A stretch of DNA of 64,000 bases, from assembly GCA_947167635.1 (NCBI GenBank), contig CAMVIT010000002.1, positions 1-64,000 on the forward strand, written 5' to 3'. A program made the position numbers and the translations under genes. Within the stretch, counting starts at the first letter, position 1. Every line of letters starts with the position of its first letter. A model generated the notes under the pieces. It was given only the letters and a program-made list of their open reading frames with translations. It made no database searches and was not told where the DNA came from. Of this stretch, positions 50,587-58,575 are shown piece by piece. This DNA is from F23-D06 sp947167635 (GTDB taxonomy: Bacteria; Bacteroidota; Bacteroidia; Bacteroidales; WCHB1-69).

Positions 50587-51423
50587 CTAGTATTTATAGA
50601 ATCCTTCGCCAGTCTTACGGCCGAGAAGTCCGGCGCGCACCATCTTGCGTAACAGCGGGTGCGGGCGGTACTTCGGGTCGCCGAATTCTTTGTAGAGCAC
50701 CTCCATGATGGCCAGATTCACGTCGTTGCCGATAAGGTCGGCCAAGGCGAGCGGACCCATGGGATGGTTGGCGCCCAGCATCATGCATTTGTCGATGTCC
50801 TCGGCGGATGCGATGCCGTCGGCCAAAATGCCGACCGCCTCGTTGATCATCGGGATGAGGATGCGGTTGACGACAAATCCGGGAGCCTCGTTAACGGGTA
50901 CGGGCGTCTTGCCGATCTGGGTGGTGAGGTCGATGATGGTTTGGCTCACCTCTTCGGAGGTCAGCTGGCCCTTGATGACTTCCACCAGCGCCATGCGGTC
51001 GGCGGGATTGAAGAAGTGGCAGCCGATGAACTGTGAAGGACGGCTCGTGCAAGCTGCTATTTCCGTGATGGAAAGCGATGAAGAGTTGGTGGCGAAGATG
51101 GTCTCCGGCTTGCAAATCTTGTCGAGTTCCATGAAAACGTCCTTTTTGAGCTGCATGTCCTCCACAGCGGCCTCAATGACGAGATCGGCATCGGCGAACG
51201 TGGCATAGTCGGTCGTGGTGGTGATGTTCTTCAAGATGGCATCCATGGCCTCTTGCGTGATTTTGCCTTTTTCTACGAGTTTACCGTAGGATTTGGAGAT
51301 AGACCCCATGGCCTTGTCCAAGCTGGCCTGGGTTCTGCTTTTCATGACTACCGGCATCTTGGCGGCGAAAGCCTTGACGATGCCCTTTGCCATGGTTCCT
51401 GTGCCTATAACACAAATTTTCAT
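50587..51423 (-). CDS. hbd: 3-Hydroxybutyryl-CoA dehydrogenase
   Basis: NAD(P)-dependent enzyme (278 aa) interconverting 3-hydroxybutyryl-CoA and acetoacetyl-CoA. N-terminal Rossmann motif: CVIGTGTMAKGIVKAFA (the usual GxGxMGxGIA reads GTGTMAKGI). Catalytic region: ATNSSSLSITEIAA, FIGCHFFNPADRMALVEVI with the active-site His, and the C-terminal helical domain NEAPGFVVNRILIPMINEAV. It starts at 51423 (MKICVIG), 33 nt after crt, with which it forms a two-gene unit for butyrate-type fermentation or short-chain acyl-CoA oxidation. Confidence 0.94.
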   Translation of the reverse strand: MKICVIGTGTMAKGIVKAFAAKMPVVMKSRTQASLDKAMGSISKSYGKLVEKGKITQEAMDAILKNITTTTDYATFADADLVIEAAVEDMQLKKDVFMELDKICKPETIFATNSSSLSITEIAACTSRPSQFIGCHFFNPADRMALVEVIKGQLTSEEVSQTIIDLTTQIGKTPVPVNEAPGFVVNRILIPMINEAVGILADGIASAEDIDKCMMLGANHPMGPLALADLIGNDVNLAIMEVLYKEFGDPKYRPHPLLRKMVRAGLLGRKTGEGFYKY

Positions 51424-51456
51424 AACAATAGGGTTTATAAAAGGGTTAGACAATGA

Positions 51457-52233
51457 TTATTCGTTGGTGAAATGGGCCTCCGTCTTGGTCAGGAAGGCGG
51501 TCATGCCAGCTTTTTGGTCCTTGGTGGCAAAGCACTTGCCGAACATTTCGTTTTCGTATGCGATAGCCGGGTCCGCGGCAAGGTCGTACTCCTCGTTGAT
51601 GCACTGTTTGGCGTAGCGGACGGCGATGGGGGCGTTTTTGACGATGCGTGCGGCAAGTGCCCTCGCCTCGTCCATCAGCTGCTCAGGTTCGTAAACGGAG
51701 TTTACCAGCCCGATGCGCAATGCCTCGTCAGCCTTGATGGCGCGGCCGGTGTAGATCAGTTCCTTGGCAGCGCCCATGCCGACAATCTTGGCCAACCGGT
51801 AGGTGCCGGAGAAGCCCGGGATGATGCCCAAGCCCACTTCGGGTTGGCCGAACTTGGCTCTGTTGGAGGCGATGCGGATGTCGCAGGACAAAGCCAGCTC
51901 GCAGCCGCCGCCGAGGGCGAAGCCGTTCACTGCGGCGATCACGGGGATGGGCAGCGTCTCGATCTTGCGGAACACCTGTGCCCCCAGTTTGCCAAAGGAA
52001 ACGCCTTCGGGTTCTGTCAGGTTCTGCATCTCCGAGATGTCGGCGCCTGCCACAAACGACTTCTCACCGTCGCCTGTGATGATGAGGACGCGAACGGAGG
52101 GGTCTATGTGGTCGAGAAAATCGCCCAGCTCCTTCAAAATGGTGGAGTTGAGGGCATTGAGAGATTTCGGAGCCGAGATGGCCAGCGTGCAGATATTATC
52201 GCTTGTGCTGATTTTCAAAAAATTGTATTCCAT
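51457..52233 (-). CDS. crt: Enoyl-CoA hydratase/crotonase
   Basis: Crotonase-fold hydratase (258 aa) interconverting crotonyl-CoA and 3-hydroxybutyryl-CoA. The oxyanion-hole segments are KSFVAGADISEM and NGFALGGGCELALSCDIRI. One catalytic Glu lies in FGQPEVGLGIIPGFSGTYRL and the second in AAKELIYTGRAI. It is the first gene of the crt-hbd pair, with a TATCTTTG promoter at 52260-52267. Thiolase and acyl-CoA dehydrogenase genes are not in the window. Confidence 0.93.
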   Translation of the reverse strand: MEYNFLKISTSDNICTLAISAPKSLNALNSTILKELGDFLDHIDPSVRVLIITGDGEKSFVAGADISEMQNLTEPEGVSFGKLGAQVFRKIETLPIPVIAAVNGFALGGGCELALSCDIRIASNRAKFGQPEVGLGIIPGFSGTYRLAKIVGMGAAKELIYTGRAIKADEALRIGLVNSVYEPEQLMDEARALAARIVKNAPIAVRYAKQCINEEYDLAADPAIAYENEMFGKCFATKDQKAGMTAFLTKTEAHFTNE

Positions 52234-52259
52234 AAGTTTTCAGTTTCAAAAAGAGCTTG

Positions 52260-52267
52260 CAAAGATA
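52260..52267 (-). promoter_or_regulatory. Putative -7 element (TATCTTTG) of crt-hbd
   Basis: Minus-strand TAnnTTTG match 27 nt upstream of the crt start codon. Confidence 0.55.
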
Positions 52268-52293
52268 AAAAAAATATGCGAAGGCTGTTGTTG

Positions 52294-52794
52294 TCAGCCG
52301 ATGTATTTCTCGTAAGCCATTCGTTTGCCGTCGCGCACCTGCACGATGCCGCAAAGGGTGAAACCACAGCCCCGTATCAAGTTGCGCATGTGGTGGTTGC
52401 CCTGATGGGTGTCGATGCGGAAATATGTCACATGCCGGCGCGTCGCCCGCCGTTCAGCGTCCTTCATGAGATGCTTGGCCACGCCGCGCCGTGTGTGCCC
52501 GTCGCGCACAGCAATGCGATGCACCACCACGTATGGACTGTCCGACAGCCAACGCCCGTCTATGTGCGCGTAGGTGGGCTCTTCACGGAAAATGACGGCG
52601 GCGTATGCTATGATCGCGTCACCCTCCACCATGACAATACCCTCTTTGTTAGCAATATCCGCACGGATGGCCTCCTCGTTGGGATAGCCGTCCTGCCACT
52701 GGCTGATGCCCAGCCGGCGGATGCGCTCCTTGGCGTGGGCGATGATGGTCATGATGTCGGGAATATCCGTTATACGCGCTTGTCGTGTATGCAT
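52294..52794 (-). CDS. GNAT family N-acetyltransferase
   Basis: A 166-residue GNAT protein. RQARITDIPDIMTIIAHAKE begins the fold, VVVHRIAVRDGHTRRGVAKHLMKDAE contains the acetyl-CoA pyrophosphate-binding loop (R/Q-x-x-G-x-G/A reads RRGVAK), and a C-terminal beta-bulge NLIRGCGFTLCGIVQVRDGKRMAYEK is typical of the family. The start at 52794 is chosen by family match, 5 nt after the DUF486 gene. The substrate is unknown. Confidence 0.88.
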   Translation of the reverse strand: MHTRQARITDIPDIMTIIAHAKERIRRLGISQWQDGYPNEEAIRADIANKEGIVMVEGDAIIAYAAVIFREEPTYAHIDGRWLSDSPYVVVHRIAVRDGHTRRGVAKHLMKDAERRATRRHVTYFRIDTHQGNHHMRNLIRGCGFTLCGIVQVRDGKRMAYEKYIG

Positions 52795-52799
52795 GAAAA

Positions 52800-53168
52800 T
52801 TACTTTTTGAAGATGAAATAAACGGCCAAAATGAGAAAAATGAAGCCAATCAAGTGATTCAGACGCATGGGCTCCGATTTGAACAACACCAGTGTGAAGA
52901 TGGTGAAAACGGTCAAGGTGACGGCTTCCTGGATGACTTTCAGCTGCCACAGACTGAAGGGGCCGCCATTCTCGATGAACCCCATCCGGTTGGCAGGAAT
53001 CATGAAACTGTATTCAACACCCGCCACCAGCCAGCTCAACAGGATGATGAGGGGCAATGACAATTTGGAAAACCACGGGTAACTTTGCAATTTCAAGTTG
53101 CCATACCATGCAAATGTCATGAACACGTTGGAACATAAAAGCAATAAAACGCAATATAATCCTCTCAT
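52800..53168 (-). CDS. DUF486 family (DMT-like) membrane protein
   Basis: A 122-residue protein with four membrane helices. The DUF486 motifs are visible: SNVFMTFAWYGNLK in the first helix, AGVEYSFMIPANRMGF in the middle and LWQLKVIQEAVTLTVF before the third helix; it ends AVYFIFKK. Related to small drug/metabolite transporters but without a known substrate. It is 24 nt from the NfeD gene and 5 nt from the GNAT gene, suggesting one minus-strand transcript with dnaE upstream. Confidence 0.87.
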   Translation of the reverse strand: MRGLYCVLLLLCSNVFMTFAWYGNLKLQSYPWFSKLSLPLIILLSWLVAGVEYSFMIPANRMGFIENGGPFSLWQLKVIQEAVTLTVFTIFTLVLFKSEPMRLNHLIGFIFLILAVYFIFKK

Positions 53169-53192
53169 TATTGATGTATATCTAATATTAGA

Positions 53193-54551
53193 TCAATGTT
53201 TTAATTTCTTGACAAAGAGTTGGGAATTCTCGAATTTTTCCACAACAACGGGGTCTCCTTTTTCAATAAGCCCGTGTTCCGAGGTGGCTTCGATGATTTC
53301 GCCATCGATGTTGACCTTGCCGGCGGGGCGCATGAAAGTGGCGGCAACACCAGTTTTGCCCACATGGTTTTGCATCGACATATCTTGCGCCACGAAGCCC
53401 TTGTCGGCATCCATGCGGGTGTTGAGGGCCATGGTGCCAAATGGCGTCTGCGCGGTGATGAGCTTCTTGCCCAGCCAGATGGAGAGAAAGAATCCGGCGG
53501 TAGTCGCAACGACCACGATGGCCGTGCTTTTGCCCACTTGGGTGACCGCGTCCAGATCGGGGTTGAAGTTGAACTTGAAGCCGATATTGAAGACCATGGT
53601 GAGGATGAAGGCTGTCAATACCAACACGATGCCGGAGATGCCTGCCACACCGAAACCGGGGATGACGAATATTTCCAACATGATCAGGATTACGCCGATA
53701 ACGAAGAGCAAGATCTCCCAGTGGGCAGCCAATCCCTCCAGGTAATGGGGCGCGAAAAAGAGCATCGCGGCCAGGATGGCGATGGCCAACGGGAATCCGA
53801 TGCCGGGCGACTGGAGTTCGAAGTAGAGGCCGCCCACGATGCACATGATGAGCAGGCCGCTGACAGCGGGATTGACCAGGAAGTTGATCACCTTGTCGAT
53901 CCAGGAGAGTTCCTGTTCCACCCATTCGTAATGTTCGATGCCGGCAGCGCTCAGAACCTCTTCACGGCTTTCGACCTCGCCTTCGCAGTAGCCGTTGCGG
54001 ACAGCCTCCTCCGGCGTGAACGTGAGCACTTTGCCCTTTTCGCTAATCCCCTTGATCTCCACGTCTGGATCGACCATGGCCTGCGCAATGTCCGGGTTGC
54101 GACCGTTTGTCTCCGCCGTGGAGCGCATCAGGGAGCGCATGTACGATTGGTATTTGTCGGGCATGATTTCGCCATTCTGGTTCACTACGGAAGCCGCGCC
54201 CAACGAGGCTCCCGGTGCCATGTAAATGCTGTCGCACGCGATGGAAATCAGTGCACCCGCCGATGCCGCATTGTTGTTGACAAATACCAATGTCGGCATC
54301 GGGGCGTTCAATAGCGTTGTCCTGATTTTGTCTGCAGCCTCCAACTCGCCGCCGAAAGTGTTGAGTTCCAAAAACAGGTAGTCCGCATGGGCTTCCTGCG
54401 CTGACTCCAACGCCTTTTCGGTGTTCCGTTGGGCGGGCTTTGCGATATTGTCGTCGATTTTGTAATAGAAGACCTTGACATTGTCCTGTGAGAACAACAT
54501 TATGGGGATCCACAAGACAACCGTGCATATAAATGTTCGAAAAGCGTTCAT
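53193..54551 (-). CDS. NfeD family membrane serine protease (ClpP class, 1510-N type)
   Basis: A 452-residue envelope protein. After a signal peptide (residues 1-22) comes a ClpP-like Ser protease domain: YLFLELNTFGGELEAADKIR and VNNNAASAGALISIACDSI with the nucleophile Ser, then ALIGAAS-like PGASLGAASVV and MRSLMRSTAETNGRNPDIA with the Lys partner region. Four to five membrane helices (about 230-360) and a C-terminal NfeD OB-fold domain (GKTGVAATFMRPAGKVNIDG) follow. Such proteins act with stomatin/flotillin-like partners, none of which is adjacent. The start at 54551 avoids overlap with dnaE; an ATG at 54575 is possible. Confidence 0.9.
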   Translation of the reverse strand: MNAFRTFICTVVLWIPIMLFSQDNVKVFYYKIDDNIAKPAQRNTEKALESAQEAHADYLFLELNTFGGELEAADKIRTTLLNAPMPTLVFVNNNAASAGALISIACDSIYMAPGASLGAASVVNQNGEIMPDKYQSYMRSLMRSTAETNGRNPDIAQAMVDPDVEIKGISEKGKVLTFTPEEAVRNGYCEGEVESREEVLSAAGIEHYEWVEQELSWIDKVINFLVNPAVSGLLIMCIVGGLYFELQSPGIGFPLAIAILAAMLFFAPHYLEGLAAHWEILLFVIGVILIMLEIFVIPGFGVAGISGIVLVLTAFILTMVFNIGFKFNFNPDLDAVTQVGKSTAIVVVATTAGFFLSIWLGKKLITAQTPFGTMALNTRMDADKGFVAQDMSMQNHVGKTGVAATFMRPAGKVNIDGEIIEATSEHGLIEKGDPVVVEKFENSQLFVKKLKH

Positions 54552-54561
54552 GTTCTGTTCT

Positions 54562-57500
54562 TTAAATGAGTTCAATATTAAATGGTATGGGCAATTCCAG
54601 GTTTTTCAACAGGAGTTCGGGATTGACATTGGTCGTGAAATTGGTGAAATCGGAATAGAAGACCCCGCCTTTTTCCACGATGCGTAGGGAGAATGGCACA
54701 TTCCCTTTGTATTTCTTGAGCTGGTCGTTTAGTTGTATGGCAATTTCCGGATAGATATCAGCGATGCCGACAACGATACGCATCTCGTGGCAGAGTTTTT
54801 CATAGGCATCTTCCAACCAGATGATTTCGATGGGTTCGACATCGACGCGAACAGTTTCTTCTTTGGTTTCCGGGTTCCACCATGTCTTGGTTTTGAGGCG
54901 AGCCCTGATGAACAGGCGCTTGCCGTTTTCGAAAAGGTGCTTGAATTTGGCGTATTCCTCGCCAAACAGATTCCATTTCCACGATCCCTCGTAATCTTCC
55001 AGATTGATGACCCCGAATTCGTTCCCCTTCTTGGTGAGGCGAGTGACAGCCTCTGTCACGACGGCCACGAAGGAGAATGCTTTCCCCGACACGAATTTGC
55101 TTTTCATGTAGTCGAGATCGGAGACTTGCGACAGGTTGACGGTCGAGAAGTTTTGGATGATGGGTTTGTATTCGTCCAGGGGATGTCCGGAGATATAGAA
55201 GCCGGCGACCTCTTTTTCATACTTGATTTGTTCATAGCTGCCCCACGGCTCGCAAGACGGGAAGTCGATGTGCTCGTTTTCCTGCACGCTCTCGTCCATG
55301 TCAAAGATGGAGAATTGGGAGGCATCGCTGTGCGTGCGGGTAGTGTAGGTGATGAGTTTGTCCAGGAAGGTAGGGCCGCCCTCCTTCTCTGTGTGGAAAA
55401 ATTGTGCGCGGTGAATATCCTTGAAGCTGTCGAAAGCTCCTCCCTTGGCGAGGGTCTCGATGCAGCGTTTGTTGCAGCTGCGCAGATCCACGCGGTCGAG
55501 GAAGTTGAAGATGTCCTTGTAAGGTCCGTGGGCAAGGCGCTCCTCCACGATGCTGTTGGCGGCACTGTTGCCCACGCCCTTCAAAGCGGCCAGACCGAAA
55601 CGGATGTTGCCCGTTTGGTTGACGGTGAAGGTTTGGTCGGACTCGTTGATGTCGGGAGCCAGTACATGGATGTTCTTTTTGAGGGCGTCCTCGATGAAGG
55701 TGCTGATGGTCTCGATGTCGCTGATGCTGTTGGTAAGGTTGGCCGCCATGAACTCGGCACGGTAATGCGCCTTGAGATAGGCGGTTTGGTATGCCACCCA
55801 GGAGTAGCAAGTGGCATGCGACTTGTTGAAAGCGTATGAGGCGAATTTCACCCAATCGCCCCATATTTTTTCCAGAACCTTGGGATCATGGCCATTGGAT
55901 GTGCCCTGCTCAATGAATTTCGGCTTGAGTTGTTCCAACTTGTCGCGCTGTTTCTTGCCCATGGCCTTGCGTAATGTGTCGGACTCGCCACGGGTGAAAT
56001 TGGCCAACAGGCGAGACAGAAGCATCACCTGCTCCTGATAGACCGTGATGCCATACGTGTCGTGGAGGTATTTCTCCATGATGGGAATGTCGTATTGGAT
56101 CTCTTCTGTGCCCTGCTTGCGGCGGATAAACTGTGGAATGTAGTCCATGGGGCCGGGGCGATAGAGGGCATTCATGGCGATGAGATCCTCGAACTTGCTG
56201 GGCTTTAGCTCCTTGAGATATTTCTGCATACCCGCTGATTCAAATTGGAATGTGGCCACGGTATCACCGTCGCAGAAGAGTTGGTAAGTCTCGGGATCAT
56301 CGAGCGGAATATTGTCAATGTCCACGACGATGCCCTTCGATTTCTTGATGTTGGAAAGGGTCTCCTTGATGATGGTGAGCGTCTTGAGTCCCAGGAAGTC
56401 CATCTTGATGAGCCCGATGTCCTCCACGACAGAGCCTTCGTATTGGGTGACGAGGATATCCTGCTTGGACTCCTTGTCTTCGACGGTTGCGAGCGGGGCG
56501 AACTTGGTGAGGTCGTCGGCACCGATAATGACACCGCAGGCATGGATGCCGATTTGCCGGACGGTGCCTTCGAGCTGGGAGGCGTAGGTGAGCACCTCCT
56601 TGACCGCCTCGCTGCCGTTATTGTATTCGTTTGCCAATTCGGGGACCATCTTGAGGCAGTTTTTGATGGTGACTTTGGGGGCCTTGCCCGTCTTGGGATC
56701 CTCGGGCAGGCGCACAGGGATGAGCTTCGCGAGCTGGTTGGAGAGTTGCAGGGGCAGGTTTTGCACGCGCGCCACATCCTTGATGCTCGACTTGGCGGCC
56801 ATCGTGCCGTAGGTGATGATGTGCGCGACACGCTCCTTGCCATATTTTTGCGTAATCCAGTCAAGGATCTTATAACGCCCGTCGTCATCGAAGTCCACAT
56901 CGATATCGGGGAGGGAAATTCGGTCGGGGTTGAGGAAACGTTCAAAAAGGAGGTCGTATTTGAGGGGGTCAACGTCGGTGATCTTGAGGCAATAGGCGAC
57001 CACGGAGCCGGCTGCGGAGCCACGGCCCGGCCCCACAGAGACCCCCATGTTGCGGGCAGCAGCGATAAAGTCCTGCACGATTAGAAAGTAACCGGGGAAG
57101 CCCATGTTTCGCATCACGTCCAACTCGAAGTCGATGCGTTCCTGGATCTCATCGGACAAGGGGTCGCCATACCGTTTGTGGGCCCCTTCCATGGTCAGTT
57201 TACGCAAATAGTCGGACTCCAATTTGATGCGATAGACGCGTTCATAACCGCCCAACCGTTGGATACGCCCCTCGCCATCTTTGTCGGCTTCGAACTCTTT
57301 TTCCAGATCTTCATGCGAATATTGTTGTGTATAGCTCTCCACCGTGCCGAACTCCTGTGGAATGTCGAATACCGGCATGATAGGGGGGTGCTTCAGCTTG
57401 AAAGTCTCCACCTTGTCCACAATCTCCTGTGTGTTGGCGAGAACTTCCGGAATGTCGGCAAATATGGCGGCCATCTCATCAGGGGTTTTGAGCCATTCCT

Positions 57501-58380
57501 GCTTGGTGTAGTGAAGACGGTCGGTGTCGGTATATAACTTGCCGGTGGAAAGGCAGATCAGCCGGTCATGGGCCTCGGCATCCTCTTCGTTCACAAAGTG
57601 GGCGTCGTTGGTGGCGATCACCTTGGTGCCGGTTTCCGCCGCGAGGCGGAGGATGCCTTCGTTGACGATTTTCTGTTGTTCATACACGGAACGGTCACCG
57701 CCGGGCTTGTCTGTCTGGTGGCGCTGCACCTCGAGGTAGTAGTCGTCGCCGAAGATGCCTTTGTACCACAGCACTGCCTGCTTGGCCTTCTCGTAGTCGC
57801 CGTTCTTCAGGGCGCTGGGGATTTCGCCGGCAAGACAGGCCGAGGAGACGATGACACCCTCGTGGTATTGCTCGAGCAGGGAGCGGTCGATGCGCGCTTG
57901 ATAGTAGAAGCCGTCCACCCATGCGGAAGAGATCATCTTGCACAAGTTGTGATACCCAGTTTCATTCTTGGCCAAGAGGACAAGATGGTAGCCACGACCG
58001 TTTTCTTTTTGCTCGCGCACGAGACGGCTTGCTGATGGGTTTGTGCTTGTTTGGCGCGCCACGTATGCCTCGCAGCCGAAAATAGGCTTGAAGATGCGTG
58101 CGTGCGCGGCAGCCAGTTTCGCTTCGGCCTCCTCACGAAGCCCTTTCTCGTTGATGACGGCAAGATTTTGCTCCAACGTCGCTATATGCTTGAGCGTCTT
58201 TCCGTTCAACTTGTCCACATAATCGAAAAACTCTTTGATGCCAAACATGTTGCCATGGTCGGTTATCGCAAGGGCATTCATCCCGTTGTCCAGACATTTG
58301 TCCACAAGGTCTGGGATCTTGGACATGCCGTCCAATATGGAATATTGTGTGTGTACATGTAGATGCGTGAAAGTGCTCAT
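54562..58380 (-). CDS. dnaE: DNA polymerase III subunit alpha
   Basis: Replicative polymerase catalytic subunit, 1272 aa. The N-terminal PHP domain starts HLHVHTQYSILDG. The C-family palm contains the catalytic Asp pair in LPDIDVDFDDDGR near residue 490 and GPGRGSAAGSVVAYCL just before. NALYRPGPMDYIPQFI, helix-hairpin-helix DNA-binding (FGLAALKGVGNSAANSI), and an OB domain near the C-terminus (KGNEFGVINLEDYEGSW) follow. The ATG at 58380 (MSTFTHLHVH) is chosen over a TTG two codons upstream. A TACATTTG promoter lies at 58426-58433, and NfeD follows closely. Confidence 0.97.
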   Translation of the reverse strand: MSTFTHLHVHTQYSILDGMSKIPDLVDKCLDNGMNALAITDHGNMFGIKEFFDYVDKLNGKTLKHIATLEQNLAVINEKGLREEAEAKLAAAHARIFKPIFGCEAYVARQTSTNPSASRLVREQKENGRGYHLVLLAKNETGYHNLCKMISSAWVDGFYYQARIDRSLLEQYHEGVIVSSACLAGEIPSALKNGDYEKAKQAVLWYKGIFGDDYYLEVQRHQTDKPGGDRSVYEQQKIVNEGILRLAAETGTKVIATNDAHFVNEEDAEAHDRLICLSTGKLYTDTDRLHYTKQEWLKTPDEMAAIFADIPEVLANTQEIVDKVETFKLKHPPIMPVFDIPQEFGTVESYTQQYSHEDLEKEFEADKDGEGRIQRLGGYERVYRIKLESDYLRKLTMEGAHKRYGDPLSDEIQERIDFELDVMRNMGFPGYFLIVQDFIAAARNMGVSVGPGRGSAAGSVVAYCLKITDVDPLKYDLLFERFLNPDRISLPDIDVDFDDDGRYKILDWITQKYGKERVAHIITYGTMAAKSSIKDVARVQNLPLQLSNQLAKLIPVRLPEDPKTGKAPKVTIKNCLKMVPELANEYNNGSEAVKEVLTYASQLEGTVRQIGIHACGVIIGADDLTKFAPLATVEDKESKQDILVTQYEGSVVEDIGLIKMDFLGLKTLTIIKETLSNIKKSKGIVVDIDNIPLDDPETYQLFCDGDTVATFQFESAGMQKYLKELKPSKFEDLIAMNALYRPGPMDYIPQFIRRKQGTEEIQYDIPIMEKYLHDTYGITVYQEQVMLLSRLLANFTRGESDTLRKAMGKKQRDKLEQLKPKFIEQGTSNGHDPKVLEKIWGDWVKFASYAFNKSHATCYSWVAYQTAYLKAHYRAEFMAANLTNSISDIETISTFIEDALKKNIHVLAPDINESDQTFTVNQTGNIRFGLAALKGVGNSAANSIVEERLAHGPYKDIFNFLDRVDLRSCNKRCIETLAKGGAFDSFKDIHRAQFFHTEKEGGPTFLDKLITYTTRTHSDASQFSIFDMDESVQENEHIDFPSCEPWGSYEQIKYEKEVAGFYISGHPLDEYKPIIQNFSTVNLSQVSDLDYMKSKFVSGKAFSFVAVVTEAVTRLTKKGNEFGVINLEDYEGSWKWNLFGEEYAKFKHLFENGKRLFIRARLKTKTWWNPETKEETVRVDVEPIEIIWLEDAYEKLCHEMRIVVGIADIYPEIAIQLNDQLKKYKGNVPFSLRIVEKGGVFYSDFTNFTTNVNPELLLKNLELPIPFNIELI

Positions 58381-58425
58381 ATTCAATGGTTAATTAGGTT
58401 TGAACGATTGGAGGAAAAGCGGTTG

Positions 58426-58433
58426 CAAATGTA
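58426..58433 (-). promoter_or_regulatory. Putative -7 element (TACATTTG) of dnaE
   Basis: Minus-strand TAnnTTTG match 46 nt upstream of the dnaE ATG. Confidence 0.5.
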
Positions 58434-58459
58434 CATTAAAAAATCATAACACCCATCAT

Positions 58460-58468
58460 TGTGGATAA
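58460..58468 (-). promoter_or_regulatory. Perfect DnaA-box sequence upstream of dnaE
   Basis: The nonamer reads TTATCCACA on the minus strand, the strict DnaA-box consensus, some 27 nt upstream of the dnaE -7 element. It is a single copy without a cluster, so it is not evidence for an origin. Confidence 0.35.
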
Positions 58469-58519
58469 ATTTAAAAGAGATTTAAAACAGTTTGTTGTAC
58501 ATCCATAAAAATTTTGTAT

Positions 58520-58572
58520 TGCGATTTTAATCACAGTGTTGCAAGATTTTTTTTAATATTGTTAAAATCGCA
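58520..58572. repeat. 11-bp perfect inverted repeat just before the TonB receptor gene
   Basis: Arms 58520-58530 (tgcgattttaa) and 58562-58572 (ttaaaatcgca) flank a 31-nt AT-rich spacer; the second arm ends three bases before the ATG. It could be an operator for a dimeric regulator or fold in the mRNA to cover the ribosome-binding region. Confidence 0.75.
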
Positions 58573-58575
58573 GTA

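Noticed and set aside
58440..58575. Chromosomal origin of replication near dnaE
   Set aside because: There is one DnaA box only, no dnaA/dnaN/gidA context and no AT-rich unwinding repeat array.
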